Assembly: GCF_020400825.1 (NCBI RefSeq)
Contig: NZ_JAINVH010000002.1
Location: 310,001-374,000, forward strand
From: Streptomyces sp. HPF1205
Lineage (GTDB): Bacteria; Actinomycetota; Actinomycetes; Streptomycetales; Streptomycetaceae
Length of the DNA: 64,000 nucleotides
Direction: 5' to 3'
Part shown: piece after piece, positions 1 to 8,734 of the stretch
How the letters are laid out: each line of letters opens with the position of its first letter
Position numbering within the stretch: position 1 is the stretch's first letter
Program-made: the position numbers and the translations under genes
Notes under the pieces: generated by a model
Told to the model about the DNA's origin: nothing
Database searches by the model: none
Seen by the model: only the letters and a program-made list of their open reading frames with translations

Positions 1-3000
1 TGCCGGCCTTGGCGAGGGCACGCAGGTGGGTCATGCCCGCGGAGGCGGTGTCCGTGAAGGCCGTGTACTTGCCGCGGTCGGCGGCCGGCACGGTCGGGTC
101 GGCGACCGAGAAGTCCCGGATGTGCAGCTCCTGGATCTGGGCCCGGCTCATCGGCACGGCGGCCGGTTTCCGCTGCGTCGCCCACCCCTTCGGCGCGAGC
201 CTCGGGTCGTCGAGGTCCACCAGCAGGCTGCGGGCGGAGTCGGCGGTGAGCGCGACGGAGTACGGGTCGGTCACCTTGTTCACGACGAGCTTTTGCACGC
301 TGGGCGCCCACACGGTCACCTCGTACAGGTACGGCTTCCCGGTCCAGGACCTGGGCCCGGTCACCGACCACACCCCGCTGACGTCGTCGCGGCGCATGGG
401 GACGGTCCTGCCGGCGATGTCCAGGGCGACGCTGTGGGCGGTCGGCGCCCACACCGACAGGGTGGGCCTGCCGCCCGCCCCGAACACCGGGCCGAGCGCG
501 GTGTGCCGCGCGGCATCGGCGTAGACGTCGTCGAGCACACCCTGGGTCTGCACGCCGGTCGCCACCAGCAGGGCCCCGTTGGCGGCCCGCTGGGTGGCGA
601 CGACCTGGCCGCGCAGGGCGTCGGTGATCCGGCCCCGGTCACGCGGGTCCACGGTGGCGGCCGTGTAGCCCTTGAGCTGCGGGAACCTGGCGAGTTGGGC
701 GTCGGTGAGACCGCCGGGCACCTGCTCCAGGCGCAACCAGCGGCCCGCGCCGGACAGCGCGCCGTCCTTGACGGTGAGGCCGCCGTCGGCCGCGTACACC
801 AACTGCTGCGAGGCGGACGGCAGTGAGGCCCCGGAAAGGGACGGGGGCCAGGCCACCGTGTAGCGGTCGATCCACTGCGCCTGCGACTTCGTCAGGTCAA
901 GGTCGGCCGCCGACCCCTGCGGCTGGGGCAGGAGGTGCTTCTCGGCCCCGCCCAGCAGCCACACCTCGTGGCCGGAGGAGCGGAAGTCCAGCGACTGGTC
1001 GTCGGGCAGGTCCTTGGTGTCGCCCTTGTGGATGATGTAGCTGAGCGAGGTCGCCCCGGCGGCCAGCGGCACCTCGAACACGGCCCCGTAGGAGTCGGTA
1101 CGGGTCGGCATCAGCGGGCTGAACCAGTCGGTCGGGTTCGCCGCTCCGGTCCACACGTGCAGGCCCCAGCCGGAGTATGTGTGATCGGCCCGGTGGTAGT
1201 GGATGACCGCCTTGGTCGTGTCCTGCGGCGGGTACGCGCCGGCCGGCGGGCTGGTGGCGACGTCCGGGCTGCCCTGCTCGACCCACACCTCGCCGGTGGC
1301 GGCGAGGTCGATGGAGCGGTCGGCGTCGGTGTCCTTCACGCCGTTCTTGTCGACGACGAGGAAGCCGACGTTGCTCGCGCCCGGTTTGAGCTTGACGTAC
1401 GCGAAGGCGCCGTAGGCGTCGCGCCCGATGAAGGGGTGGCCGGCCGGCCAGGTGGTGGCCTCGCCGTCGGCGATGTCGCCCCAGGCGTACAGCCCCCAGT
1501 CCGCGTAGTTCCCGTCGGTGCGCCGGTAGTGCACGATCGCGTAGTCGCGGCTGACGGCGGTCGGCGGTGCGGTCACCGGCGGGGTGCCGGTGGTGGTCCG
1601 CGCCATGGCGTCGGCGGTCCGGCCGGCCGCGTCCACGACGACCGCCTTGTAGCGTACGGGGGTCCCGGCCGGAATCCTGGCGTCAAGGATCTGGGTGACC
1701 TTGTACGGGGCGTGGTCCGCCGATCCGAGGACCTGCCACTTGGCGTCGCCGACCTGGGCGGCGAACACCACGCGGTCCGGGCCGCCGCCCGTGACGTCCG
1801 CGCTCACCTCGACGGTGCCGGTGGCTCCCTGGGCGGGCGCGGTCAGGGTGAGGGCGGGACCGGCGGCCGGCCGGGGCAGGGGGCGCGCGGCGCGGTAGAC
1901 CACTGCGCTCAGCGCGGGTACGGACAGGGTCACCCCGGCCTGGTCGCCGGTGGTGGTCACGTCGCCGTCCGCCCCGTAGATGCCCTGGTAGACGGCGCCC
2001 TGGGTGTTGCCGGTGGGCACGGTGACGGTGCGGGCCGTGGTGGCGTTGTTGACGGCCACCAGGTAGTCGCCGCCGGTGCGGGTGTCGGTGCGCGAGTACG
2101 CGTACACGCCCGGGCCTGTGCCGGGTTCGGCGTAGCGCTCGGTCTGGACGCCGTCGCGCAGCGCCGGGTTGTCCTTGGTGAGGCGGGACAGGGCGGCGAT
2201 GGCGCGGTAGAGGGGGTGCGTGGGGTCGTAGGAGTCGCTCGCGGCCGTGCGGTCCGTGCCGATCTCGTCGTCGGCGAGGTAGTCGGGGACCTTGGAGGCG
2301 AACATGGTCTGGCGGGCGTCCTTGTCGCCGCCGGCGCCGGTGAAGCCCTGCTCGTCGCCGTAGTAGACCACGGGGTTGCCGCGGCCGAGGAACATCAGCG
2401 CGTTGGCGAGTTCGTCCCGCTTGAGCAGTTCGGCGTCGCTCGCGCCCGGGTTGTCCTGCTTCAGGAAGGAGCCGATGCGGCCCATGTCGTGGTTGCCGAG
2501 GAAGGTGACCTGCTCGTAGGCGTTGGCCTTGCCGGTGGTGTAGCGGTAGTCCTGGGCGTAGACGTCCGCCAGTTTCGAGGGCGGGGCGCCCTGCGAGGCG
2601 TAGCCGCGGGCCGCGTCCTGGAACGGGAAGTCGAGCGTGGCGTCCAGCCGCCCCTGCGTGACGTACGGGGAGGTGACCGCCGGGTCGGCGGAGTAGGTCT
2701 CGCCGAACATGAAGAAGTTCTTGCGGCCGTGCCGGGCGGCGTACCGGTCGAGGGCGGTGGCCCACTGGGTCCAGAACGGCATGTCGACGTTCTTGACGGT
2801 GTCGATCCGGAAGCCGTCGACGGCGTAGTCCCGCACCCAGGTCTCGTAGATCCGCTCCATGCCCTTGACGACCTCGGGACGCTCGGTCCACAGGTCGTCG
2901 AGCCCGGAGAAGTCGCCCTGACCGGCGCTCTCGCCGGCGAAAGTGGAGTCGCCGCGGTTGTGGTACATCGTCGGGTCGTTGAGCCAGGCCGGGACCTTGA

Positions 3001-3787
3001 GGCCGGTCCTGTCCGCGGGGACCGTCGGGGTGCGCGGGAAGGAGGCCGCGGTGACCTTCGGGAACGGCTTGGAGCCGTCGGCGTAGTCGCTGTCGTCGAA
3101 GGGCGTGCCGTCCGCGGCGAGGTACGGGAAGGCGCCCTTGGAAAGGTAGTCGTACGTTGCGGGCCGGTACTTGACGACGTCGGCGGTGTGGTTGGTGACG
3201 ACGTCGAAGAAGACCTTCATGCCTTTGGCGTGGGCGGCGCCGATCAGCGTCCTGAGGTCGTCGTTGGTGCCGAAGTGCGGGTCGACCCGGGTGAAGTCGG
3301 TGATCCAGTAGCCGTGGTAGCCGGCCGACGCGTTCGTGCCCGTGCCCTGCACGGGCTGGTTCTTGAAGATCGGCGCCAGCCAGATGGCGGTGGTGCCCAG
3401 GCCCTTGATGTAGTCCAGCCTCTGTGTGAGGCCCTTGAGGTCGCCGCCCTGGTAGAAGCCCTTGTCGGTGGGGTCGTAGCCGGTGGTGAGCCGGTCGCCG
3501 GCCAGTCCGCCGCGGTCGTTGCCGGTGTCGGCGTTGGCGAAACGATCCGGCAGCAGGAAGTAGAACTGCTCGCGGGTGTCGTCGTGCCGCGCCGGCTGGG
3601 CGGCGAGCGCCTTGTCCGACGGGGGCGCGGGGGGCTGCGCGGCGCCGGCCCGCGCGGCGGCGACGGGCACGATGAGCGCGGCGAGCGCGGCGAGCGCGGC
3701 GAGCGCCGTCCCCCCGGCGATCCTGGACCGGCGCGTCGCGCGCTCCGGTCGTCCTCTGCGTACGGGCAGCCTGAACTGCAGGGCCAC
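1..3787 (-). CDS. pulA: Secreted bifunctional alpha-amylase/pullulanase, 3' end outside window
   Basis: Extracellular starch and pullulan hydrolase; 1,262 codons are visible and the frame is still open at base 1. Start is GTG at 3787 with AGGAG 8 bases upstream. A long signal peptide (Arg-rich start, Ala/Leu core, to about residue 48) is followed by a complete GH13 alpha-amylase domain (about 68-590): VTNHTAD near 196, FRIDTV (nucleophile Asp) near 324, FGETY (acid/base Glu) near 362 and LGNHD near 432. An Ig-like segment follows, then two pullulanase-associated carbohydrate-binding (PUD/CBM41-like) repeats with HYRRTDG..WGLYAWG near 747 and HYHRADH..WGLHVWTG near 857, and a CBM48-like segment (LSVWAPTAHSV near 1,100) leading into the cut-off pullulanase domain. 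Full-length relatives exceed 1,700 residues. A CTTGCA-type operator about 150 bases upstream suggests MalR control, shared with malE. Confidence 0.93.
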   Translation of the reverse strand, partial: MALQFRLPVRRGRPERATRRSRIAGGTALAALAALAALIVPVAAARAGAAQPPAPPSDKALAAQPARHDDTREQFYFLLPDRFANADTGNDRGGLAGDRLTTGYDPTDKGFYQGGDLKGLTQRLDYIKGLGTTAIWLAPIFKNQPVQGTGTNASAGYHGYWITDFTRVDPHFGTNDDLRTLIGAAHAKGMKVFFDVVTNHTADVVKYRPATYDYLSKGAFPYLAADGTPFDDSDYADGSKPFPKVTAASFPRTPTVPADRTGLKVPAWLNDPTMYHNRGDSTFAGESAGQGDFSGLDDLWTERPEVVKGMERIYETWVRDYAVDGFRIDTVKNVDMPFWTQWATALDRYAARHGRKNFFMFGETYSADPAVTSPYVTQGRLDATLDFPFQDAARGYASQGAPPSKLADVYAQDYRYTTGKANAYEQVTFLGNHDMGRIGSFLKQDNPGASDAELLKRDELANALMFLGRGNPVVYYGDEQGFTGAGGDKDARQTMFASKVPDYLADDEIGTDRTAASDSYDPTHPLYRAIAALSRLTKDNPALRDGVQTERYAEPGTGPGVYAYSRTDTRTGGDYLVAVNNATTARTVTVPTGNTQGAVYQGIYGADGDVTTTGDQAGVTLSVPALSAVVYRAARPLPRPAAGPALTLTAPAQGATGTVEVSADVTGGGPDRVVFAAQVGDAKWQVLGSADHAPYKVTQILDARIPAGTPVRYKAVVVDAAGRTADAMARTTTGTPPVTAPPTAVSRDYAIVHYRRTDGNYADWGLYAWGDIADGEATTWPAGHPFIGRDAYGAFAYVKLKPGASNVGFLVVDKNGVKDTDADRSIDLAATGEVWVEQGSPDVATSPPAGAYPPQDTTKAVIHYHRADHTYSGWGLHVWTGAANPTDWFSPLMPTRTDSYGAVFEVPLAAGATSLSYIIHKGDTKDLPDDQSLDFRSSGHEVWLLGGAEKHLLPQPQGSAADLDLTKSQAQWIDRYTVAWPPSLSGASLPSASQQLVYAADGGLTVKDGALSGAGRWLRLEQVPGGLTDAQLARFPQLKGYTAATVDPRDRGRITDALRGQVVATQRAANGALLVATGVQTQGVLDDVYADAARHTALGPVFGAGGRPTLSVWAPTAHSVALDIAGRTVPMRRDDVSGVWSVTGPRSWTGKPYLYEVTVWAPSVQKLVVNKVTDPYSVALTADSARSLLVDLDDPRLAPKGWATQRKPAAVPMSRAQIQELHIRDFSVADPTVPAADRGKYTAFTDTASAGMTHLRALAKAG

Positions 3788-3935
3788 GGGCGGTTCTCCT
3801 TGCGGCTGTCCGCCCCCTCGCGACAACGGGGGAACGGTAAAGGGACACCTCCGCGCCCGCCCTCACGCGCCTGAAGCCGGGTGCTCCCCCGGCCTCGGCG
3901 CCGGGGTCGTCCGGGAAGGTATCCCCGCGGGCAGC

Positions 3936-3956
3936 CTTGCAGCAAGACCTTGCAAG
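3936..3956 (-). promoter_or_regulatory. Probable MalR operator upstream of pulA
   Basis: Two adjacent palindromes are visible: CTTGCAGCAAG (3936-3946) and CTTGCAAG (3949-3956). CTTGCA-type repeats are the known control elements of Streptomyces amylase and malE promoters bound by MalR. The same motif lies before malE at 5191-5219. The rest of the 370-base gap between pulA and the ATPase remnant shows no other gene. Confidence 0.6.
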
Positions 3957-4160
3957 GATTTCCACGCCGGCCGCCCAACCGTCCCGCCGAACCCGATGAG
4001 CGGGCCCGGCAGTTGAGACGGCCCCACCCCTGGGCCTCGCCGGCGGACCCGCGCGCACCGCTCCCTTTCGCCACCGCCTCACGGCCCGTCAAGACGCCGA
4101 CGAGATCGCGCGGCTCATGAGCGCCCGCCGCGCGGGATGCTCGGGGCTGCCCGGTGAGCC

Positions 4161-4508
4161 TCACGCGCGTGCGTCGTGCGGGTCCTCGGCGCATACGGCC
4201 CAGACGATCTTCCCGGGCCCTTTCCGGTCGCCGACCCCCCAATTCCCGCGCGTCAGGATGTCGACCAGGGCCAGACCACGCCCCGACTCGGAGGTCGCGC
4301 ACACCTCTTGGCGTTCCGGTCTCCTGCCGGCATCGGCGTCGTGCACCTCGATCCGCACCCCGCGCTCCAGTCGCTCCAGGCGTGTGGCGATCAGGCGGCC
4401 GTACGGCGGGTGTGCGTGGGCGATCGCGTTGGTCACCAGCTCGGAGACGGTCGCGGGGGTCCTGCGCACGGGCACCGTTCTCGCCCAAGGCGAGACGATG
4501 ACCGTCAC
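4161..4508 (-). pseudogene. 5'-truncated HATPase_c anti-sigma/regulatory kinase remnant
   Basis: The 115-aa reading frame has only the C-terminal three-quarters of the small ATP-binding (RsbW/SpoIIAB-like) regulators that are abundant in Streptomyces: N-box SELVTNAIAHAH, the VHDAD strand, the G1-type SGRGLALVDIL and the terminal WGVGDRKGPGKIVWA. Residues before TPATVSELV do not resemble the family. On the opposite strand those same bases encode part of a GntR regulator, so the real 5' end appears lost at a junction near 4445-4475. Family members are usually 130-160 residues. The remnant might still be expressed, but it lacks the normal first strand and helix. Likely non-functional. Confidence 0.6.
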
Positions 4509-5175
4509 GGCGGCCGATCTGATCCAGCCGCCGAGGTACGTTCAGGAGATCTTCGACCTCGACGACGGCCTGCCCGTCGTCCGCCGCCAGTGGCACACCG
4601 GACGCGGCAACCAGCGGCTCCTGTTGGCGGTCACCTGGTATCCGGGGCACTTCGCGGGCCTGGTCCCCGAGTTGCTGTCCACCGCCCCCAGCAAGGGTTC
4701 GGGCCTGCTCCTCCGGCTCCAGGCGGCCACCGGGCGCAGGCCCAGGAACGGCCGCGACGACATGCACGGGCGGGAGGCCGATGCCCGGGAGGCGAACTTC
4801 CTCGGCCTGCGTACCGGCTCACCGATTCTCGCCGGCGCCCATCGACTCTGGGACGATCAGGGAGTCATCGAGTACGGAGAGTGGTGCCTCCCCTACCGAC
4901 TCGTCGTCGGCTACGAATACACCCTCGGCGCCTCTCTCCGGAGATGCGCTGAGCCCTGCGACCGGCCCGGCCCCGATCGCGAACCCAGGGGGCGCCCCCG
5001 TGCGGGGGTGCCCCCTGGGTGTTCCCGGGGGGAGCCCGTGGATGCCGGGGTGGTGCAAGGAATTGCAGGGGTCGATGGGGCGGAGCCCCGCCCGCAGGTG
5101 TCCGGTAGCGGGTGGTTCGCGGGGGTTCGGGGGGCCTCGGCGCCCCGTGGAAACGGGAACGTCACATCTCGGTGA
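4498..5175 (+). pseudogene. N-terminally truncated GntR/UTRA regulator remnant
   Basis: The frame encodes a UTRA ligand-binding domain of a GntR-family repressor (about residues 1-143): PPRYVQEIF, VVRRQWHTGRGNQRLLLAV, TWYPGHFAGLVPELL, RDDMHGREADAREA, LGLRTGSPILAGAHR and YGEWCLPYRLVVGYEY. The winged-helix DNA-binding half is missing. In-frame family resemblance (TGTVLAQGET) extends only to about 4470, where the sequence turns into the divergent ATPase remnant. The usual stop just after GYEY is also absent; the frame runs on through a GC-rich hairpin to 5175, so the last ~80 residues are probably not natural protein. I read this as one half of a deletion that fused two divergent genes. No HTH means it should not bind DNA. 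Confidence 0.6.
4983..5020. terminator. 18-bp hairpin, probable terminator
   Basis: Near-perfect inverted repeat: 4983-5000 against 5003-5020 with a 2-base loop and a single G-T wobble. It lies just after the UTRA domain and upstream of the malE promoter. There is no U-tract, which is normal for Streptomyces terminators. It probably shields malE from upstream transcription. Confidence 0.65.
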
Positions 5176-5190
5176 CCGCGCAGAAAGTCC

Positions 5191-5219
5191 CTTGCAACCT
5201 CTTTCGCAAGACATTGCAT
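5191..5219 (+). promoter_or_regulatory. malE promoter/MalR operator
   Basis: CTTGCAA (5191-5197), CTTTCGCAAG (5201-5210, imperfect palindrome) and TTGCAT (5214-5219) are clustered about 95-125 bases before malE. They match the CTTGCA(G/A) elements before pulA. The promoter probably lies within or just after this cluster (GCTGTTACGG follows), so a repressor bound here would block malEFG-aglA. The remainder of the ~380-base region between the UTRA domain and malE holds the hairpin listed separately and nothing else I recognise. Confidence 0.6.
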
Positions 5220-5314
5220 CGCTGTTACGGTCCTGCCCAGCCCGAGCCGATGGAGCTGGATCGGGGCGAACCGATCAGGGTCGACGGGCACTTCCCTCAG
5301 CAAGGAGTACAGGT

Positions 5315-6625
5315 ATGCGACGCGGCATATCCGCCGTGGCTATGGCCGCGGCCATCGTTCTCGGGGTCACCGCTTGCGGCGGTGGCAGTGGCAGTGGCAG
5401 CGGCGACAAGAGCGACGGTGGAGGCAGCGCGAAGGACCCCGCCTCGGTCGCCGGCACGATCACGTACTGGGACACCTCCGACGCCAAGAACGAGGCCCCG
5501 GAGTACCAGGCCCTCATCAAGGACTTCGAGGCGAAGTACCCCAAGATCAAGGTCAACTACCAGAACGTGGACTTCACCACGGTGGAGCAGAAGTTCAAGG
5601 CGGCGGCGCAGAGCGGCAAGGGCGCGCCGGACGTGATCCGCACCGACGTCGGTCTGATCCCGGAGTACGCCTCGCTGCACTACATCGCCCCGCTGGACGG
5701 CACGGCCGCCATGAGCGAGACCCAGGACTTCCTGCCCGGGCCGATGAACACCACGAAGTACGACGGCAAGACGTACGGCGTGCCGTCGGTGACCGACACC
5801 CTCGGCCTGCTCTACAACAAGGACATCTTCGCCAAGGCCGGGATCACCAAGCCGCCGGCCACCTGGGACGAGCTGATCGCGGACTCGGCGACCATCAAGC
5901 AGAAGGTGCCGGGCGTCGCGGGCACCTACGTCAACCCCGACTCGTACTTCCTGTTCCCGCTGCTGTTCGGGGAGGGGGCGGACCTCGCCGACCCGGCGGC
6001 GAAGAAGGTGACGATCAACTCGCCCGAGGCCGTCAAGGCGGTCACCGAGGCGAAGAAGATCTACGACACCTCCTCGCTGAAGGTGGACTTCGCCAGCGCG
6101 TACGACAACATGCAGACCTCGTTCAAGACCGGCAAGGTCGCGATGCTGGTCCAGGGCCCGTGGTCGGTGAGCGACGACCTGACCGGCTCGGCGTTCAAGG
6201 GCAAGGAGTCCAACCTCGGGTACGCCCCGGTGCCGGCCGGCTCCAGCGGCAAGGCGCTCGCCCCGACCGGCGGCCACGACCTGGCGGTCTACCAAGGCTC
6301 GAAGAACCTCGACGCCGCCTACCTGTTCACGCAGTTCATGACCTCCTCCAGCAGCCAGCAGCAGATCGCCCTGAAGAACGGCACCCTGCCGACCCGCGCC
6401 TCGGCCTACACCCCCGAGGTGCTCAAGGACCCGAAGATCGCCGGCTTCAAGCCGATCATGGACACCGCCCGGCCGCGGGTGGCGCTGCCGCAGGTGGGCA
6501 GCCTGTTCACGCCGCTGCAGCAGGAGTACATCAAGATCCTCCAGGGCCAGACCTCGGTCCAGGCCGGCCTCGACGCCGCCGCCAAGGAGTTCGGCAAGCT
6601 GCTGCCGGGCTACACCGTCCAGTAG
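5315..6625 (+). CDS. malE: Maltose/maltodextrin ABC transporter substrate-binding lipoprotein
   Basis: A 436-aa extracytoplasmic sugar-binding lipoprotein (SBP_bac_1 family) that delivers maltodextrins to MalFG. ATG at 5315 is preceded by AAGGAG at 5302-5307. The type II signal peptide ends in the lipobox VTAC with Cys21, followed by a Gly/Ser linker. The mature protein begins GTITYWDTSD, typical of the family, with DVIRTDVGLIPEYA and GVPSVTDTLGLLYNKD in the first lobe and the family-typical C-terminal repeat region (FTPLQQEYIKILQG). It heads the importer operon; malF starts 159 bases downstream, after a strong nested hairpin. Substrate assignment rests on context with aglA, malR and the secreted amylase-pullulanase. 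Confidence 0.93.
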   Translation: MRRGISAVAMAAAIVLGVTACGGGSGSGSGDKSDGGGSAKDPASVAGTITYWDTSDAKNEAPEYQALIKDFEAKYPKIKVNYQNVDFTTVEQKFKAAAQSGKGAPDVIRTDVGLIPEYASLHYIAPLDGTAAMSETQDFLPGPMNTTKYDGKTYGVPSVTDTLGLLYNKDIFAKAGITKPPATWDELIADSATIKQKVPGVAGTYVNPDSYFLFPLLFGEGADLADPAAKKVTINSPEAVKAVTEAKKIYDTSSLKVDFASAYDNMQTSFKTGKVAMLVQGPWSVSDDLTGSAFKGKESNLGYAPVPAGSSGKALAPTGGHDLAVYQGSKNLDAAYLFTQFMTSSSSQQQIALKNGTLPTRASAYTPEVLKDPKIAGFKPIMDTARPRVALPQVGSLFTPLQQEYIKILQGQTSVQAGLDAAAKEFGKLLPGYTVQ

Positions 6626-6646
6626 CCGCGACCGCACAGTTCCGGG

Positions 6647-6709
6647 CCGGCCGGCCGGAGCCCCCGTGCCGCCTGATACGGGCGGGGGCCCACGCGCCCG
6701 GCCGGCCGG
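6647..6709 (+). terminator. Nested stem-loop between malE and malF
   Basis: A 12-bp outer stem (CCGGCCGGCCGG at 6647-6658 pairing with 6698-6709) encloses a 7-bp inner stem (GCCCCCG 6660-6666 with CGGGGGC 6683-6689). It sits in the only long gap of the mal operon. Such structures commonly stabilise or partly terminate the binding-protein message so that MalE is made in excess over MalFG. That role here is inference. Confidence 0.6.
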
Positions 6710-6784
6710 TCCGGTCAGCCCCGCGGACGACCCCGAGAGCCGCCGAGAAGCCGCCGAGAAGAACCCGAGAAGAGCCGAGGAGCG

Positions 6785-7774
6785 ATGACCACCGCCACCA
6801 TGGAAGAACCCGTACGGGAGCCGGCCCGCCCGCCGCGCGCCCGGCGGGGCCCGCTGCCGTCGATCCGGCGGTCATGGGACAAGTACTGGTACGCCTGGGC
6901 GATGGTGGCCCCGGTCGTCATCGTGATCGCCGTCCTGGTGCTCTACCCGCTCGGGTACGGCGTCTACCTGTCGTTCACCAACGCCAATGAGGCGAACGTC
7001 GCCAAGAACATCGGCGCCTTCCACGTCGGCGCCACGTACCACTTCGTCGGCCTGCACAACTACTGGCAGATCCTCTCCGGCAAGGACGGCGACTTCTACC
7101 CGCGGCTGGAGTGGACGGCGATCTGGACCGTGAGCTGCGTGGCCATCACGTACTCCCTCGGTCTCGCGATGGCGATGCTGCTCAACCGGCCGGTGCGGGG
7201 GCGGTTGTTCTACCGGCTGGCGCTGATCCTGCCGTGGGCGGTCCCGGCGTTCATCGGCGTGTTCGCCTGGCGGCTGATGTTCAACTCGCAGTACGGCGTG
7301 TTCAACGACATCATCACCAAGGCCGGGCTGCCGGCCCAGGACTGGCTGGGCACGCCGTTCGCCCAGAAGATCGCCGTGATCATCGTGAACGTCTGGTGCG
7401 GTGTGCCGTTCATGATGGTCGCCAACCTGGGCGGTCTGCAGGCCATCCCGGGCGAGCTGTACGAGGCCGCCGAGATGGACGGGGCCTCGCCGCTGCAGCG
7501 GTTCGCCAACGTCACCCTGCCCGGGCTGCGGCCGGTGACCAGCACGGTGATCCTGCTGTCCACGGTGTGGACGTTCAACATGTTCCCGATCATCTACCTG
7601 CTGCTGGGCAACAACACCACGGGTGACACGGACATCCTGGTGACCTACGCCTACCGCAAGGCCTTCACGGGGGTGTCCGACTACTCGGGCGCCGCCAGCT
7701 ACGGCATCGTCATCCTTCTCATCCTGGTGGCCTTCTCCACGTTCTACCGCCGCCAGTTGAAGACGCAGGACTAG
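6785..7774 (+). CDS. malF: Maltose ABC transporter permease MalF
   Basis: A 329-aa inner-membrane permease subunit of the maltodextrin importer, with about six membrane helices after a charged N-terminal tail. The EAA loop that contacts the ATPase is visible near residue 225 (EAAEMDGASPLQRFANVTLP). The GAGGAG ribosome site is just before ATG 6785. malG begins 9 bases after its stop, so the two are co-translated. No ATPase gene is present in the operon. Streptomyces sugar importers of this class usually share the unlinked MsiK ATPase, which probably applies here. Confidence 0.92.
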   Translation: MTTATMEEPVREPARPPRARRGPLPSIRRSWDKYWYAWAMVAPVVIVIAVLVLYPLGYGVYLSFTNANEANVAKNIGAFHVGATYHFVGLHNYWQILSGKDGDFYPRLEWTAIWTVSCVAITYSLGLAMAMLLNRPVRGRLFYRLALILPWAVPAFIGVFAWRLMFNSQYGVFNDIITKAGLPAQDWLGTPFAQKIAVIIVNVWCGVPFMMVANLGGLQAIPGELYEAAEMDGASPLQRFANVTLPGLRPVTSTVILLSTVWTFNMFPIIYLLLGNNTTGDTDILVTYAYRKAFTGVSDYSGAASYGIVILLILVAFSTFYRRQLKTQD

Positions 7775-7783
7775 GAGCCCTCG

Positions 7784-8701
7784 ATGAGCGCCACGACTCA
7801 GCGCGGCTCCGCGGCCGCGCCCGCCCGCACCCGCGGCCTCTCCCGTACCGCCGACCGGCCCCGCCGCCACCGGGGGCGGGGCGAACGAAGCCCGGGCGCG
7901 TCCATCGCCCTGCACGCGGCGCTGCTCGGCGCCAGCGCGGTCGCCGCCTTCCCGGTGCTGTGGATCGTCTTCATCTCGCTCGGCCCGGACACCGCGTGGC
8001 AGCAGCCCGGCGAGGTGGCCCACCACCTCGGGCTCGCCAACTACCGGTTCGTACTGCTGCACAGCCACTTCCCGCGCTGGATGCTCAACTCGGTGATCGT
8101 GGCCGCGGCCACCACCGTGCTGGGCGTGCTGATCGCGGCGAGTTCGGGCTACGCGATCTCCAGGATGCGCTTCCCCGGCCACAAGTCGCTGATGTGGACC
8201 TTCCTGCTGACCCAGATGTTCCCGGTCGCCGTGCTGATGGTGCCGCTGTACAACCTGCTGGCCCGGCTGAACCTGATCGACACCTACGTCGGGCTGATCC
8301 TGGTGTACTGCACCATCGCGGTGCCGTTCTGCGCCTGGATGCTCAAGGGGTACTTCGACACCATCCCCAAGGAGATCGACGAGGCGGGCCGGGTCGACGG
8401 CCTGACCCCGTTCGGCACCTTCTGGCGGCTGGTGGTGCCGCTCGCCCGGCCGGGCCTGGCGGTCACCGCGTTCTACACCTTCCTGACCGCGTGGGGCGAG
8501 GTCGCGTACTCCAGCCAGTTCATGTCCGAGCGCCACTACACGCTGGCCGCCGGCATCGGCACCTTCGCCTCCAGCGAGCGGGCCAACTGGGGCGCGATGA
8601 CCGCCGCTTCCGTCCTCATCGCCGTGCCCGCCGCGGTCGTCTTCCTGCTCGTCCAGAAGCACCTGGTGACCGGCCTGACGGCCGGCGGCACCAAGGGCTG
8701 A
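7784..8701 (+). CDS. malG: Maltose ABC transporter permease MalG
   Basis: A 305-aa partner permease to MalF with an Arg/Pro-rich cytoplasmic tail (about 40 residues) before the first membrane helix. The binding-protein-dependent transport domain covers about 100-295, with the EAA motif near residue 196 (EIDEAGRVDGLTPFGTFWRL). MalF and MalG together form the membrane channel. It is followed after 33 bases by aglA with an AAGGGA ribosome site, so import and cytoplasmic hydrolysis genes are co-transcribed. Confidence 0.92.
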   Translation: MSATTQRGSAAAPARTRGLSRTADRPRRHRGRGERSPGASIALHAALLGASAVAAFPVLWIVFISLGPDTAWQQPGEVAHHLGLANYRFVLLHSHFPRWMLNSVIVAAATTVLGVLIAASSGYAISRMRFPGHKSLMWTFLLTQMFPVAVLMVPLYNLLARLNLIDTYVGLILVYCTIAVPFCAWMLKGYFDTIPKEIDEAGRVDGLTPFGTFWRLVVPLARPGLAVTAFYTFLTAWGEVAYSSQFMSERHYTLAAGIGTFASSERANWGAMTAASVLIAVPAAVVFLLVQKHLVTGLTAGGTKG

Positions 8702-8734
8702 CAACCCCGCTTCCGCACACCCATAAGGGAATCC

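Noticed and set aside
935..3874. Long plus-strand frame of 979 codons opposite the amylase-pullulanase
   Set aside because: It is antisense to a clear GH13 gene, with Arg/Gly/Val-rich sequence and no domain; a usual GC-rich shadow.
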